Origin: Casuarina equisetifolia
Taxonomy: Eukaryota; Streptophyta; Magnoliopsida; Fagales; Casuarinaceae
Direction of reading: 5' to 3'
DNA: 64,000 nt
NCBI GenBank assembly: GCA_028551475.1
Contig: CM052355.1
Coordinates: forward strand, 17,815,543-17,879,542
In this document: positions 11,560 through 24,137 of the stretch, piece after piece
How positions within the stretch are numbered: the stretch's first letter is position 1
How the letters are laid out: each line of letters opens with the position of its first letter
Made by a program: the position numbers and the translations under genes
Notes under the pieces: model-generated
What the model saw: the letters and a program-made list of their open reading frames with translations, nothing else
What the model was told of the DNA's origin: nothing
Databases searched by the model: none

Positions 11560-14530
11560 TGTACTGATTATTAATTTTTGGACACCTATTTAATAGATAA
11601 ATTGTAATAAATGTTATGTGCATATACCTAAGAAAAAAGAAGTAAGCTAGATGATAAAATTGAAAAAAACATTCTTAGACCACAATGATCAATCAAATGG
11701 ATATCAAATTTATACCTTAAAAACAAAGAAATTAATAATCAATAGAGATGTTAAGTTTGATAAAAATGCAAGTTGGAATTAAGAAGAAGAAAAAGATGAA
11801 AAGAAAAATGTTATAAATCTAATAACTCCAGTAGATCAAGCATGATTGAGATAGTTCTTGGTAAGTCCAAACTATTATGGCCAAACTCATTGGAAAGAGA
11901 AAAAGTTGGTAAACTCTAGAACAATGGAGAAAAAGCCAAAAGAAGAAAAGTTAAAAAAATCTATGTAAGTTAGTTAAAGTTAGTTGGCTATTATGTTTAT
12001 AAATAAGTCCCTCATGCTTTCATGTATGTATGTAACATCCTATTTTTAGAAAATATAGCCTCAAAAGAGGCTCTTTTACATGATTTAAACATAAATCATG
12101 GAGAAAATCATGGGTTTCATATAAAGCTGAAAATAAGTTCTAGAAACACATTGTATTTTTCCATGCTTTTCAAGCTTCAACGTAGGAACTTAGACTAGAT
12201 CTTCCCCTTTATTCTCTCCTTGAACTAGCTTAATGAGGTAGCCAAAAAATTGTTGCTTAAATAATGGAAAATGGCGAGAACGAGACTATGCAATGAAGGC
12301 TTTCTCTTGTGTACAGTAATAGGAAAGAGAATGTTGTGGTTGTATTTTTCTTACTCTTGTGTGAAGTGGTTGACTTTGTGTTTTATGCAAGAAAGAGCCC
12401 TAAAGAGTTACTGTGTGCAAATGAGGGGCATTTTGCACATCTAGATGCATAACAAAATGATAGTCACCGTTATCTTTATAATTCTTCCTACAACAAAGTT
12501 TAGTACATATAAATGGAGAGCTAAAGGGGAAACCTAACCTATAAATGTGTTCATACAAATAATCTCACTCATCAAAGTCTATAAGATGGATAAAGGCCCA
12601 CACTAGCCAGTACCATAGATGTAATAAAGGTAATATGTGTAAAATGTGTATAGAATTAAAATAGGCCAATAAAACAACATTGCCTTACCATGGTTGGGAA
12701 TATTAGTTTATACATCATTGATATAAGTCCATACTGTTGGTTTTTATACCTTAACAAGAAGGGGGGTTGAATTGTTATATTGGCAATTTAGAAAAATAAC
12801 TTAAAAAAATTTGTTATATTAACAAATTTATATAAATAATTATAGTATAACACAATCAGAATTCAAAACCTCAATACGCTTCTTTCAAGTCAACGAAGAT
12901 AGTATCACAATTTAGCACTTCAAATATTCTTATAAATTCAAAGACTAGTAATAAGACAACATGTGTTATAAGAAGATTGGTGCAATAATAAGCAAAGAGA
13001 TTCACACCAAATTTACCACGGTGGTTTGGCACTCACACCTTGAGTCCTATGTCCACCCTCTTCTCCTTCAATCAAACCGATTGAAGTCTCCTTTACTCAA
13101 CTAAGTTAGGAGAACACGTTCTCCCTAACTTAAACAATTCATTTTCAAGGAATCTCTTTTACAAGATTATACAATATGATCAAAAGATCATTAATTAATT
13201 ACAAACCCCAAATAGTATGACAAATAATGGGATTTTGTAATCAATAGGAGCTAATATGATGTAGATATAAAAGTTCTCAACTCCTATCACGAAAACCTTA
13301 AATTGAAATAAATTAGGGTTTCGGGTTCTTCTCAATGCTTATGTGCAATAATTGTATTTTAATGAAACCAACATATAAACATAGTTATACAAGGTTGAAT
13401 CGATGATATGAACAAACAGATAAGTATTTAATCACAATATCATCATAGCCTTGAATATCACCGATTGTCATAAAGATTGCAAGATCAAGAAATGAGCTCA
13501 ATAATTGAATCTTTCTCAATAAAAGCTTCAGAATCTTGTCAGTTTTTCTAACCCATTTTCATAGAACAACTTCTCTTAAATAGAAAAATTAGGGCTAGGG
13601 TTTCGAACGCATCAAACCTCAATCATGAGCTATCTTCCCGTTGGAACAATAGATTAGCCTTCAAATCTTCCTTCTACAGCTCAAATCAGACCATTCTGAC
13701 ACTGGTCTCATCAGAAATCCTCCTGTAGAGGATTCGGTCAGCAGCGGTGTTGTTCTTCTCTTTCTCTCACTCTCTCTCATATCAGCATCTCTTCGACACT
13801 CTTCTGCTTAGGGCATCAAGTAGATAAGTAAGGGTATGTTAATGAAACGGTGAGTTTCATTAATAGCATCAGCCTGAAACGATGAGTTTCACCATTAACA
13901 CCCGTGAGCTGATTTGGATTGGGAGCAAGCCTGACAACATGAGCTAATATGGACCAAGAGCAAGCCTAATAATGCCAGCTAATATGGACCAAGAGCTTAA
14001 GAGGTCTGAGTACAACAGACGTGAGAACTCAATATCCAATTCGAGAATATTAACTAGGCTAGGAACACAGTATATAGCCCTAGAACATTATGTTAATCCG
14101 AGAATAGTATAATACATGTCCTTGATAGAAAGATTTATTCCAACAAGCAAGGCCATATATTTTAACTTCATCAAAACATAAGCAAGCATCATTTTCTTAA
14201 CCACAATGTATGTCATATTCAATTTCAATTTAATAAACATTATACTCAAGACATTTTAACTAATGCAACTTAGATAAATACCTTCTCAAATGTCACTATA
14301 TAGTAACATTATATTAAGGAATGTAGGAACCCAGTTACTTTATAATATCATTAATTGATATTATAATTTGTATACCTTTTACTTCTTATAATTTTCTTTT
14401 GCACTTATGGAAAACATATTTTATCAAATATCTTCAAAAATATATTTTGTCACACACAAAACCCTTATTTTCAAACACATACTACATGAACTTATACAAT
14501 GAGCTAACACCTATTGTAAACACATCCAAA
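11560..14530. other. Intergenic AT-rich DNA, repeat-like, no gene
   Basis: No coding potential recognised. From about 12740 to 14120 the style changes: a G-run (near 12765) followed by TTGAATTG, a CACGGTGGTTTGGCAC block near 13020, and two nearby direct repeats of GAAACG(G/A)TGAGTTTCA (near 13847 and 13876). This looks like another decayed element, but I cannot name its class or ends. Confidence 0.4.
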
Positions 14531-14539
14531 TAAAAAATA

Positions 14540-15815
14540 CAATAGTGATATCAAAGCCGTCTTAACTGGGCCAACTATTAATGACAAAGCCCAATAATAA
14601 AAAGGTTAAGACTAAAGGGCTAGGAAAACTAAATTAAAACTAGCCTGACCTAGCCCATTGTGGGAAAGGGAGAATATTGGAAATACACTCCCAAATTAGG
14701 CAAGAAAGACAAAAAATATGGACATATAAGTGGGACATGTTTCCAACACTTCCTTGTCATACATTACGCTTAAACAATGTTAATTTTAGTTTTTATATTT
14801 TTGACTTAGGCTTTAATGTTATTGGTTATTTAGCTCAATATCATTTATCCTTGGATATCATTGTTAGTTTTATAGATTTAAGGGCTCAACAATTCTTAAA
14901 AATCGGTCTTAAGGATGTGGAGAGTTTCTCCTTATATACTTATTCTTTTTGTCTTTTTTGCCCAATGTAGGAGTGCATTTTCAACGCCCTTTCCCTCACA
15001 CATTGGGCATGAGCCAAATTATTTAATAGATACCTAACCTAATTATATTAACCTCATTAAGCTTTTTATTATTAGTTTTGGCCCAAATCTTAATGGGATC
15101 CAATACCACGGTTGGATTTTAGTATTGAAGGCCCCACCATCCTTGAAAACAATTTGTAAGGATATGGTGAGCTTTCTCTTATAAATTCTTACATTTTCTC
15201 TGTCTTGCCCAATGCAAGACGTGTTTTTAATACTTACCCTGTCACACATTGAGTTTGAGCCTGTCTAATCTTAGTTTTTGTGTTTCTAACCTTTAGTCTT
15301 AGTCATTTTATCATTGGAGTCTGACCCTTTAGTCTTAGTTCTTTTATCATTGGGTTTTAGTGTTATTAGTTATTTGGTCTCCAATGATAAAATGACTAAG
15401 ACTAAAGGGTCATAAACACAAAAACAAATATTAGCCTGGCTCAAGCCTAATATGTGACAAGAAGAGTGTTGGAAGCATGTCCTACATCAGGCAAGAAAGA
15501 GAAAATGTATGAGCTTAAAAGAAACTCATCACATCCTTATAAGTAAGTTTTTAAGGATAGTGTAGCCTTTTAACAAAAAATCTAACATTGATATCAAAGC
15601 CCACTTGAGACTGGGCCAACTACTAATGGTAAAACCCAATAATAAAGTGTTAAGATTAAAAAGGTTAGAAACACAAAAACTAAGATTAGCTTGGTTCACA
15701 TATTGATTTGTAAGGATTATAAGGCCTTCCAATCTATTAAAGTAACAAATAAACTTCCTCTTATAAGCTCAATGTGAGATGTATTTCCAACACTCTCCCA
15801 ATCACACATATGATA
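14540..15815. mobile_element. Cluster of TRIM-like copies in both orientations
   Basis: The family of the 10.6-11.5 kb array recurs. A forward internal segment plus partial LTR lies at about 14540-14730, and reverse copies at about 14775-15020 and 15035-15300. A forward copy follows at about 15379-15740 (LTR-like, then TTGATATCAAAGCCCA, then internal segment), and a reverse partial copy at about 15745-15815. Reverse copies show the mirror landmarks, such as TGCCCAATG and TCTTAGTCATTTTATCATTG. Confidence 0.6.
15257..15442. repeat. Inverted repeat, about 63-bp arms, from opposed TRIM-like copies
   Basis: The left arm (15257-15319) ends CATTTTATCATTGGAG. The right arm (15379-15442) begins CTCCAATGATAAAATG and continues with the complement of the rest, including ACTAAGACTAAAGG and CACAAAAAC. 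I count roughly eight mismatches. The loop is about 59 bp. It arises where a reverse and a forward internal segment meet head to head, and could fold into a hairpin RNA if transcribed. Confidence 0.7.
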
Positions 15816-15829
15816 TAGTCATGTCCATT

Positions 15830-16440
15830 GTTCCATCCAAGGCCCAAGCTAATGAAAAGACCTAAGTCTTGTTGGTTCCTATGTCAAAGACTTAGGGCCA
15901 CAATGTCTTTTATTGGGCCCAAGCCCAAATAGGAGAAGCTTGACAAGTGTCTGAAGTAGTTGGTAGCAATTACAACTAATTTCTCAATTGTTTATTGGTT
16001 GCAATTATGTCTAGAGTAATTGGTAGCATTCAAAACTAGTTTTCCAACTACTTGTTGGCCACAATTATGTTTATCTTAATATTTTGTAAGTTCCCAATTG
16101 TTTTGCATACCACATGTATAATTGTTTGTTGCTTTAGATTTTTATAAAATAATGCCTATGAGCTCATTTGTAATAAGAACCTTTGGTAGATGAATGAAAG
16201 ATTTTGTTCAAATTAGTCTTGTCTTCTTTATTTGAATCTCAAGTCTTTATTTCATGCACCTTTAAATTTCAACCTTTACTTTCTTGCCATTTACATTTTT
16301 GTTCTTTTATTTATAGCCTTTACATTCAACAACTTATTTTTCTTGTCTGTTACATTTTTTGCACTTTAAATTTCTAAAATTTCTTTTCTTATCTTGTACC
16401 AATCTCTTATAAACCCTAGCTCACTTTATTGCCCATCACG
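15830..16440. other. LTR-like or repeat-derived intergenic sequence
   Basis: No gene. Two imperfect direct repeats carry (A/T)GTAATTGGTAGCA-type cores near 15955 and 16015, about 57 bp apart. The style resembles U3/R sequence of an LTR, but no partner copy or primer-binding site was found. Confidence 0.35.
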
Positions 16441-16461
16441 AATCACATTAACATCGGGCTT

Positions 16462-16640
16462 CAATCATGTTAATTTTAGTCTTTTGTGTTCTTAACCCTT
16501 TAGTCTTAGCATTTTTTATCATTGGGCTTTTATTGTTATTAGTTATTTGGCCTAATATTGTTTAGGCTTTGATACTATTGTCAATTTTACAAATTAGAGG
16601 GCTCCACAATCCCTTAAAAACTAATATGTAAGGATGTGAT
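16462..16640 (-). mobile_element. TRIM-like copy, reverse orientation
   Basis: It carries the family's internal segment and LTR end in reverse: TTAACCCTTTAGTCTTAGC, ATCATTGGGCTTTTATTGTT, TAGGCTTTGATACTATTG (mirror of the primer-binding region) and CCTTAAAAACTAATATGTAA. It directly abuts the right-hand member of the dispersed repeat pair. Confidence 0.55.
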
Positions 16641-16659
16641 AATGTTGGTTTTTGATGCA

Positions 16660-17020
16660 AAGAAAATTGGATAACAAAGTTAGCTAATCTTAATTTATAG
16701 TATATCCTTTGAATGCAAAATGGTGACTCGTGCTTTTAACTACTACATTAGTAATCTATAGTCTCTATCTTCAATGTCTATGGATTCCAACAAATGCCAT
16801 TACTTTACTGTGTATTCACATGAAGGAGACATTAGGCTTATGTAGGTGATTTGTATTGATTGGAGTTGTCAAGGTAGTAACTTGTGTTGACTTGACTTAC
16901 TTTCTCAATTCTATAAGACAAAGCATGGCCCACATCACTTGTCCTCAAATGTCTTCACAATGCAAGCAACATCCATTTCCTCATTTGATTATGCAAATAG
17001 CCAGAGTTAGATTTTCTAAT
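16660..17020. repeat. Right member of a dispersed repeat pair (left member 6000-7105)
   Basis: Matching landmarks in the same order: TATATCCT(C/T)TGA, GATTCCAACAAAT (GATCCCAACAAAT in the left copy), CA(T/C)GTGAAGGAGA-like text, AGACAAAGCATG, and TAGAATTTCTAATGGGA-like text. The left copy is split by about 720 bp. The family is unknown. Confidence 0.55.
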
Positions 17021-17760
17021 GGGAGAGGTGGTTATGAGGCATTGATATTAACAATCATAAATACTCAATGATGGTTTGTGTCTTTGATAAGTAATCAAAA
17101 GATAATTGAGCTTTGATATAATACCCTTTGCTTTTGATTGGTCTTTACCCAATATCATTATCAATTGATATTGTTATTTAATATTTAGATTTAATATTAA
17201 AAAAAATAACTACATCAAGGGCTATCCAAGGACTAACACAGTTTCTATCTTGCAAATATAATTAGTAGAATTGAACAATCTTGAAACCATTTTCCTTCTT
17301 GATATTCTAAAAACATCATAATTTTTTTGTTAAGTTGTGCAATCTTATATTAAACAATTTTGCACTTCTAATAGCCAAAATCAGTTGTTTCCATTAAGAC
17401 ATATTGGTAATTTTGAAAAAGAAATATTGTAGAATTAAAAATATTACTGTTTCATAAACCATTATTTTAAAGTACTTTGATTTTTTCAATGGCTTATTTG
17501 TGACATAGTAAGAAAAAGTAAGGTTAGTATCAATGAGTTTTATCATATAAATAATTGATATATGAAACAATCTTAAATTTAACTTTTCTACCCATTATTT
17601 CAAAAAATTAAGGAAATCCCTAAGTACCGAAACGATTACTTTGACAACGAAATACAAAAAAGAACCAAACAATACACTTCAAATTACCAAACTGCGATCT
17701 ATGAAGGAAATATTCAGGATTATCACCATGCGGACTTTACATAAATCGGTTTCATATACG
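17020..17760. other. AT-rich intergenic DNA upstream of PES
   Basis: No coding or repeat structure is recognised, apart from short poly-A/T runs. Confidence 0.5.
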
Positions 17761-17775
17761 GACCAAACGGACCCC

Positions 17776-17878
17776 AGCCCACATCACTACTCAACCCGAC
17801 TCGCCGTGGATGGGCCATCACAAAGCCCGCACATAGACCTTGTATCAGCTGCTCTAACTATAGCTCCGCTTAAACCCT
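17776..17878 (+). promoter_or_regulatory. Site II-like and telo-box-like motifs upstream of PES
   Basis: AGCCCA (17776-17781, reverse of TGGGCT), TGGGCC (17811-17816) and AAACCCT (17872-17878) lie 88-190 bp upstream of the PES start. Telo-boxes (AAACCCTAA) combined with site II elements (TGGGCY) are known in plant promoters of ribosomal-protein and ribosome-biogenesis genes, which fits the downstream gene. The telo-box here is imperfect (followed by GA). Confidence 0.5.
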
Positions 17879-17965
17879 GACCTCTTGGAAACTGTCTCTG
17901 TCCCTGGCCGCCGTCCCCCTCTCGCACCTCTCTCTCCGTGCGCTTCAGCTTGAGTCTCTCTAACC

Positions 17966-20900
17966 ATGCCGAAGCACTATAGGCCTCCGGTAAGCTCTTA
18001 TTCTGCACGGCGGTGTTTTTCCTCCTACCTGAGGCTGCTATGCAGATCAAAGTCTCATTATTATCTGCTAGCTGTATTTTCTCATTCTTTCCCGCTCAAA
18101 ATTCCCCTCGTATATTCCAGGGAAAGAAAAAGGAAGGAAACGCTGCTAAGTATGTCACCAGGTCGCAGGCAGTCAAGCATCTTCAAGTTAATCTTCCTGT
18201 TTTCAGGTCTCTCTTAGACCCAGTTTTCATATTTTGTTTATTGAGCTTAGGACTATCACCATTGATGTCTAGAAATTTGTTTGTAGTTTCGCGTTAGAAT
18301 TCCTTCGTTCGGCGACTGTAATCACGAAGTGGTTACAATGGTAGCATGTACCTTTGTACAGTTTCTGGTAGCACGGAAGCTATCATTTATGTGTTTAGGC
18401 TTTGCTTTTATGATATTCCGAGTGATACTTAATCAAGTGAAAATGGCAGGTGGAGAATGTTAATCTGAATTAAGCTTTTATTTTGATTGAACTAGCATAG
18501 CCTCTTTTTGAGTTTTGGGGTCCTTTCGGCGGTTACAGTATAGGAGCGATTTCAATTAGGTTAAAATTCTATGTAAATTCCTGGTTATTGGTACCGGCGC
18601 ATGCCATCACTGGTTATTGGTAAAATTATGCTAGAGGGTCGTTTTGCTTGATTGGAAGAAGGTGTTTTCTCAGACCATGAACTCATTAGTTTTATGTTTT
18701 GTGAATCACAGGAAATTATCCATTCTCAAGGGTGTATTTCCCCGGGAGCCAAAGAAGAAGGTGAAAGGAAACCATCACACTTATTATCATGTAAAGGATA
18801 TTGCATTCCTGCAGCATGAACCTTTGCTTGAGATATTTAGAGACATAAGGGCATATGAGAAGAAAATCAAGAAAGCTGAGTCAAAGAAGAACCCAGATCT
18901 TGCTGAACGTTTGCGAACCCGGATACCAACCTATAAGCTAGACAGAATCATCCGGGAGAGGTTTGTTAACTCCTTCCATTTGCTTTGAGAAATACGATTC
19001 TAGGTTGCTTCCTGCTGATGGAAAATAACTAGGATTTGCTGTCATAATGATTGGGCTATAGGTATCCGAAATTCATTGATGCACTTCGAGATTTGGACGA
19101 CTGTCTCACAATGGTGCACCTCTTTGCTGCATTACCTGCAGTGGAGAGGGAAAAAATTGCCGTGAAGCGTGTTCATAATTGCCGAAGGTAGATTCTTTGC
19201 ATCTGCGTCCCCCTTCTCCGATCTTTATTCTAGTGTTCAACCAGTGATTTCCCTTCGTGGGCTGATCACATTATGAATGCTTATCTCTGGCAAATCGTGG
19301 TTTATTTGCTAGGTTGAGTCATGAATGGCAAGCATACATCTCACGCACTCATAAATTACAAAAAGTCTTCATATCTGTGAAAGGAATATATTATCAGGTA
19401 AGCTCTCCATATATGTTGAGGACACAAATCAAGTCTCTTTTTCCACTGTTCATTATTGCTGTAACCTTTTCTTGCCCAACATTCAGATACTCGCATTGTT
19501 TATGGTCTTTTACATATTTGTGCTGTTTTCCTGTGAAGGCTGAGGTTGAAGGTCAAAAGATTACATGGTTGACCCCTCATGCACTGCAGCAAGTTTTGCC
19601 TGGTTCTGAAGTTGACTTCAATGTCATGCTAACTTTCCTAGAAGTTTACGAGGTTAGTTTTTTGATGGGTGTTTTTCTTTAATTTGTTATTTTTGTTTTC
19701 CATACCATAGTTATGCAGTTATAAGGAAAACAAGAGTTCATATTTTTGCCCCTGGCAAAAAAATTACAAAAAAAAAAAAAGATGGAAAAGGTTTTTCATA
19801 TCACCTGTCCGAACAAAATGAAAGCATTACAATATAAAACTTTTATGAATAAGGAAGCAATAACATTTTTAATTGCTTTGTATGCTTAGTTTTTTTTTCC
19901 TTAAATAGAAACAGGAAGATGTCCTCTAAATAAGGAGAAAAAAAACAAAAGTGGTTAAAGTTGGGGGGAAGCTAACAGAAATTTTAAGAAACAGAACATT
20001 TCTAAGTGTACAGCTTGATCATAGCACCTTTCTTCTCATTCTTCTAATGTTCTTTATATACTTTTGGTGCAGACTCTCCTTGCCTTCATAAATTATCACC
20101 TTTATAATTCTATAAACGTGAAGTATCCACCCATTCTTGATAGTCGCTTGGAAGCTTTAGCATCAGGTATACTTTTAATTGTTAGCAAGAATGTAATTTC
20201 CAAGTTCTATTCAAAGATTTAGCACCTTGAAGCTAAGCATGAAATTTTGCATTTTATAGATTTGGTAAGCAGCTCATGCTTTGGGCTGTTAATTGTGTTA
20301 ATGGGTTTTAATGTGTTTGTATTTTCTAAATTTTGTAGATCTTTATGCATTGTCAAGATACTTAGATGCGAGCTCTCGAACTTCTGTGGTGGATCCCGGA
20401 GCTTTTAGTGCATCTGGATCTGAGCAAATTGAGACCCAACAAAAGGGTACGCGAACTGATGAGTCTGAACTGCGGCTAGCTCAGCTTCAACATCAGCTTC
20501 CTTCTAATGAGCCTGGTGCACTGATGCGCCTTGTTGAAGATGTTGCTGATGAGGATGAAGAGGATGAAGATACAAGGGAGTGTAAAAAACTCTTTAAGAA
20601 TCTGAAGTTCTTCTTGAGTCGTGAGGTGAGATTAACTTGTCAGCACTGAACCTAGTGAGGTCTAAATGAGGATTTAGTCTTTCTGGGCACCAGTATGGCA
20701 TGATTGTTTTCCTTTTTTGTTTTAGTGGGTGGGCCAAGGAGGCTTGCCATTATGACAACAGGATTAAATGATTTAAAACAAGGAGAATTTTTTCCCAAAA
20801 TATGAAACATGTAAATTCAAACAAAAAGTTTGACCAAAAAAAAATTACAAAAACTGGCCAGCTGAGATGAACAAGTTTCCTAGGTAGAGTATCAATTTCT

Positions 20901-23900
20901 CTAAAACTTGTCGAGTAGTTTACTTGCTCTTTAACAAGAAAATTAGCTTTTGAGCTGAAAAATAGTTGGCTTAGCCAAATGTTTTGAAGTGTCATTTGTT
21001 TCTAGTCTATTGTCTAATCCTTGTGATGGCATTCAAAATTCCATTTGAAATCTTTGCACTGGTCTTTATAGCTTCAGAAGCTGAAACCATTTGTTATAAT
21101 ATATGAGATTTTATGCTAGTCACTTTGAGTGCCTTCTTGTTTACTTGAGATATTTTCTTCTCCAAACTCTATTTGGGGATATATGATAGAAATTCTGGTT
21201 TGTATTGTTGAGTTAGCCCTTTGATAATTAAGTATCGGAGCCTATGGCTTACTCCTGCCTTTGTGCTTCTTGACATTAGAAGCTCAAGGCTAATTGTGAT
21301 TTCTTTTCAGATTTAGTGTATTATGTTGGTTATTGATACAATTTGCTTATCCTGTTCTGATTTTCACCTGTACTACCAAACAAGCGCATGTTGCTCACTC
21401 TTGGTCTTGTGAACTTGTAATTTTGGTATTTTTTCAAGCCTTGAGTCCTTGGAATTTTACTTTTGTTGTACAATTATGCATATGCTATACTCATGAATAC
21501 ATACATATATGCAGTCTATACACACATTTGTTTCGGGGTGAAAATATTTGAAACATAGTATCACATACCAATCTATCTCCTTCCCTTAATTTTAGAGTAC
21601 ATGTAACTAAAAGCATTTTGAATAGAGAAAGACTCTTCAAAGGGGATTCATCTTCACTTCAACTTGAATTGCTCCAGGGCTCTTATTCGGTTTAATAAGG
21701 CAAGAGAGAGAGGAAAAACATATGGACATTGATTGCTCTATCCCCAATGTCACTAAATATTAAAATGAAGAACCGAATACAACACATAGCACATTAGATC
21801 ATTTATAATGTTGCCTATACTTGAATAGTCACTGCTCTTTAGTTCTTGTAAATAAATGCAATGTTCTTCCACTGCAAACATTTGTTGATTTCCATCAAAT
21901 ATAACCTCCAATTTTACATGTTTATCATGTCATAAGCGGAAACGAGCATGTGAGCTTTAGATTTAAGTCAATTGAGAAGAAACCTTAGCAGTGTAAGGAT
22001 AGTGCAGTTGATCATATAGTTTCAGAGGTTGATTGCTTAAATATGAATTTAGGAGCAGAAAAAACAACTGATCTTATAGCTTGAGGTGGGAAAATGAAAT
22101 TCACTTTATTGTCATCTGCTTTTTTCATTTGGTTTAGTCTTAGTATATTCAGATTAGTGTCTGAAAGTTCACTTCAACATTGAAGAACATTCATGCATCT
22201 GATTCCAGATCATAATAGTGATTTGTTTTTTGGGAACTAGGTTGTACATACTTCTTCTTGCTTTAACGTACCACTACTACATTTATTCTGCTGTTCTTTA
22301 TCTGAGATCATTATTCTCTCTTTTTATGAGTGAAATTTGCCATTTTCAGGCTCCAAGAGAGTCCTTGCTTTTTATTATTCCTGCTTTTGGCGGAATTGTT
22401 TCCTGGGAAGGAGAAGGGGCTCCATTTAAGGAAACTGATCAGAGCATTACTCATCAGGTTGGCCATTAAGCACAGGATAATTGAGATGCCTCGTTAAAAT
22501 ATCACATCTATGGAATTTGTTGAAATATGTTTGGCAATGATAATTCTGGCTTTTACTTCTTAAATGTGCAGATTGTTGATCGACCAACCCAAGGTCATAT
22601 ATTCCTCTCCAGAGAATATGTTCAACCGCAGTGGGTTTATGATTGTGTTAATGCACGTATGATTTTGCCAACTGACAATTACATGGTCGGAAGGTAATTT
22701 TTTCTTTTTTTCTTTTTGATTTCTTTGAATGCGTCCATAATCTTAATTAAACTTTGATAACCTTTAGCCTTTGTGTTAGTTGTAGTTCTCGTTGCATGTG
22801 CTTGTCCAGAGAAGTTGTGCGCACAAAATCATCTCTCTTGAGAAAAAAGGTTTTTTGTTGCGTGTATATATTTGCTAGCATCAACCACAGGATAGTGTAT
22901 CTTAAGGATTTATACACTTTTATTGTCACTTTAATGGTGGAAGCTGCTGTCTGCTGTCTAATTTGTAATAAAAATATGATGCATAAATTATTTGATACTT
23001 GTCAACAGGGTTCCTCCACCACACTTGTCACCTTTTGTTGATAATGAAGCTGAAGGTTACATTCCTGAGTATGCAGAGACCATTAAACGGTTGAAGGCTG
23101 CTGCTAGAAATGAAGTCCTCCCTTTACCAGGTGCAGGCACAGAAGATTTAGAAGATCCACAAAAATTATTGGTTGAAGGCATTATCGATCGAGCAGAAGC
23201 TAATGAAGCAGCAGAGAGAAAGCGCAAGGTTGGCGCTTGAATGTGTCCATGCTATTTATTGTTTTTATTTTCATGGGAAGTTCAGTAACCACATCCCTGA
23301 TGATTTGGACAAAATTTGGATTGAATGCAGATGCTTAGTGAGCAGAAGCGGTATCTTGATGAACTGAAAAAGGAGGTTGATGGGGTGCAGTATTCTTCAG
23401 CTGCCTTAGATAATAAGCAGGGCTCTTCTAAAGAGACAGATGTTGGGGAATCTGAGCCAGACTTGCAACAAATTGTCCAGGATCAGGCAAACCTGTCAAA
23501 GGTTGTGATGTCACGTAATAAGAGGAAGCTTTATGAAGCCATGGAGGTAATTTATCATTTCTGCTATTTTCATCCTTTTTCAACAAAAAAGGGAGTGCTT
23601 TTGAAGTTAGAATGTCTTGTACAATTATTTAATAGTTTTAGAGATTGTTCTTCATTTGCTCAATGCACATTGTGTGGGATTTAATGTCATTGGAACTCTA
23701 TAAAAGAAATGTTATATTGGTAACGGTTTCTTTGTATGGTGCTGAGCTACTGGCTCTTCGTAGTTGAACTGGAACCAAGCCTTTTTGTTGTTTGCTTATC
23801 ATGCTCTGCTTTGATTGCTTCTTTGTTTTTCTGCTGATATAATTTTGGTGGATGGGTTACTACTACATTCTTTTTGATCTCCCAGGTGATAGTTTATTAT

Positions 23901-24137
23901 TTTCAGTCTGATGTTTGATTAGTGGCGTATTTTATTATTGGAAAATTCGCTTTTACATCTGTAATCTTACGCGTCCTATCTTCCTGTTTAAATAATGTTT
24001 CCTTCTGTGGTGTGACTAAATTTTTGCTTGTTTCTCTTCTGATTCAGATTGGCAAAAAACGCAAGCAGGGTCAAGTGGATCTTCTCAAGGAACGGAAGAG
24101 AAAAATTGAGGCAGCCCAGGACACCAAAAAGAGTTGA
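17966..24137 (+). CDS. PES: Pescadillo homolog (PES), BRCT-containing ribosome-biogenesis factor
   Basis: Thirteen exons join in phase to 1,821 nt (606 aa): 17966-17989, 18121-18206, 18712-18960, 19062-19187, 19313-19397, 19539-19652, 20073-20166, 20339-20625, 22350-22457, 22572-22693, 23009-23228, 23331-23546, 24048-24137. The protein starts MPKHYRPP. It has the Pescadillo N-terminal domain (about residues 1-290, with [12 protein letters not shown] and [18 protein letters not shown]), then an acidic linker ([14 protein letters not shown], about 330). The BRCT domain (about 345-435) includes [15 protein letters not shown] and [14 protein letters not shown] with its conserved Trp. A charged, coiled-coil-prone basic tail ends the protein ([20 protein letters not shown]). 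Pescadillo works with BOP1 and WDR12 in nucleolar processing of 27S/32S pre-rRNA and 60S assembly. Intron 8 (20626-22349, 1.7 kb) is the longest and holds nothing recognisable. No breaks seen. Confidence 0.95.
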
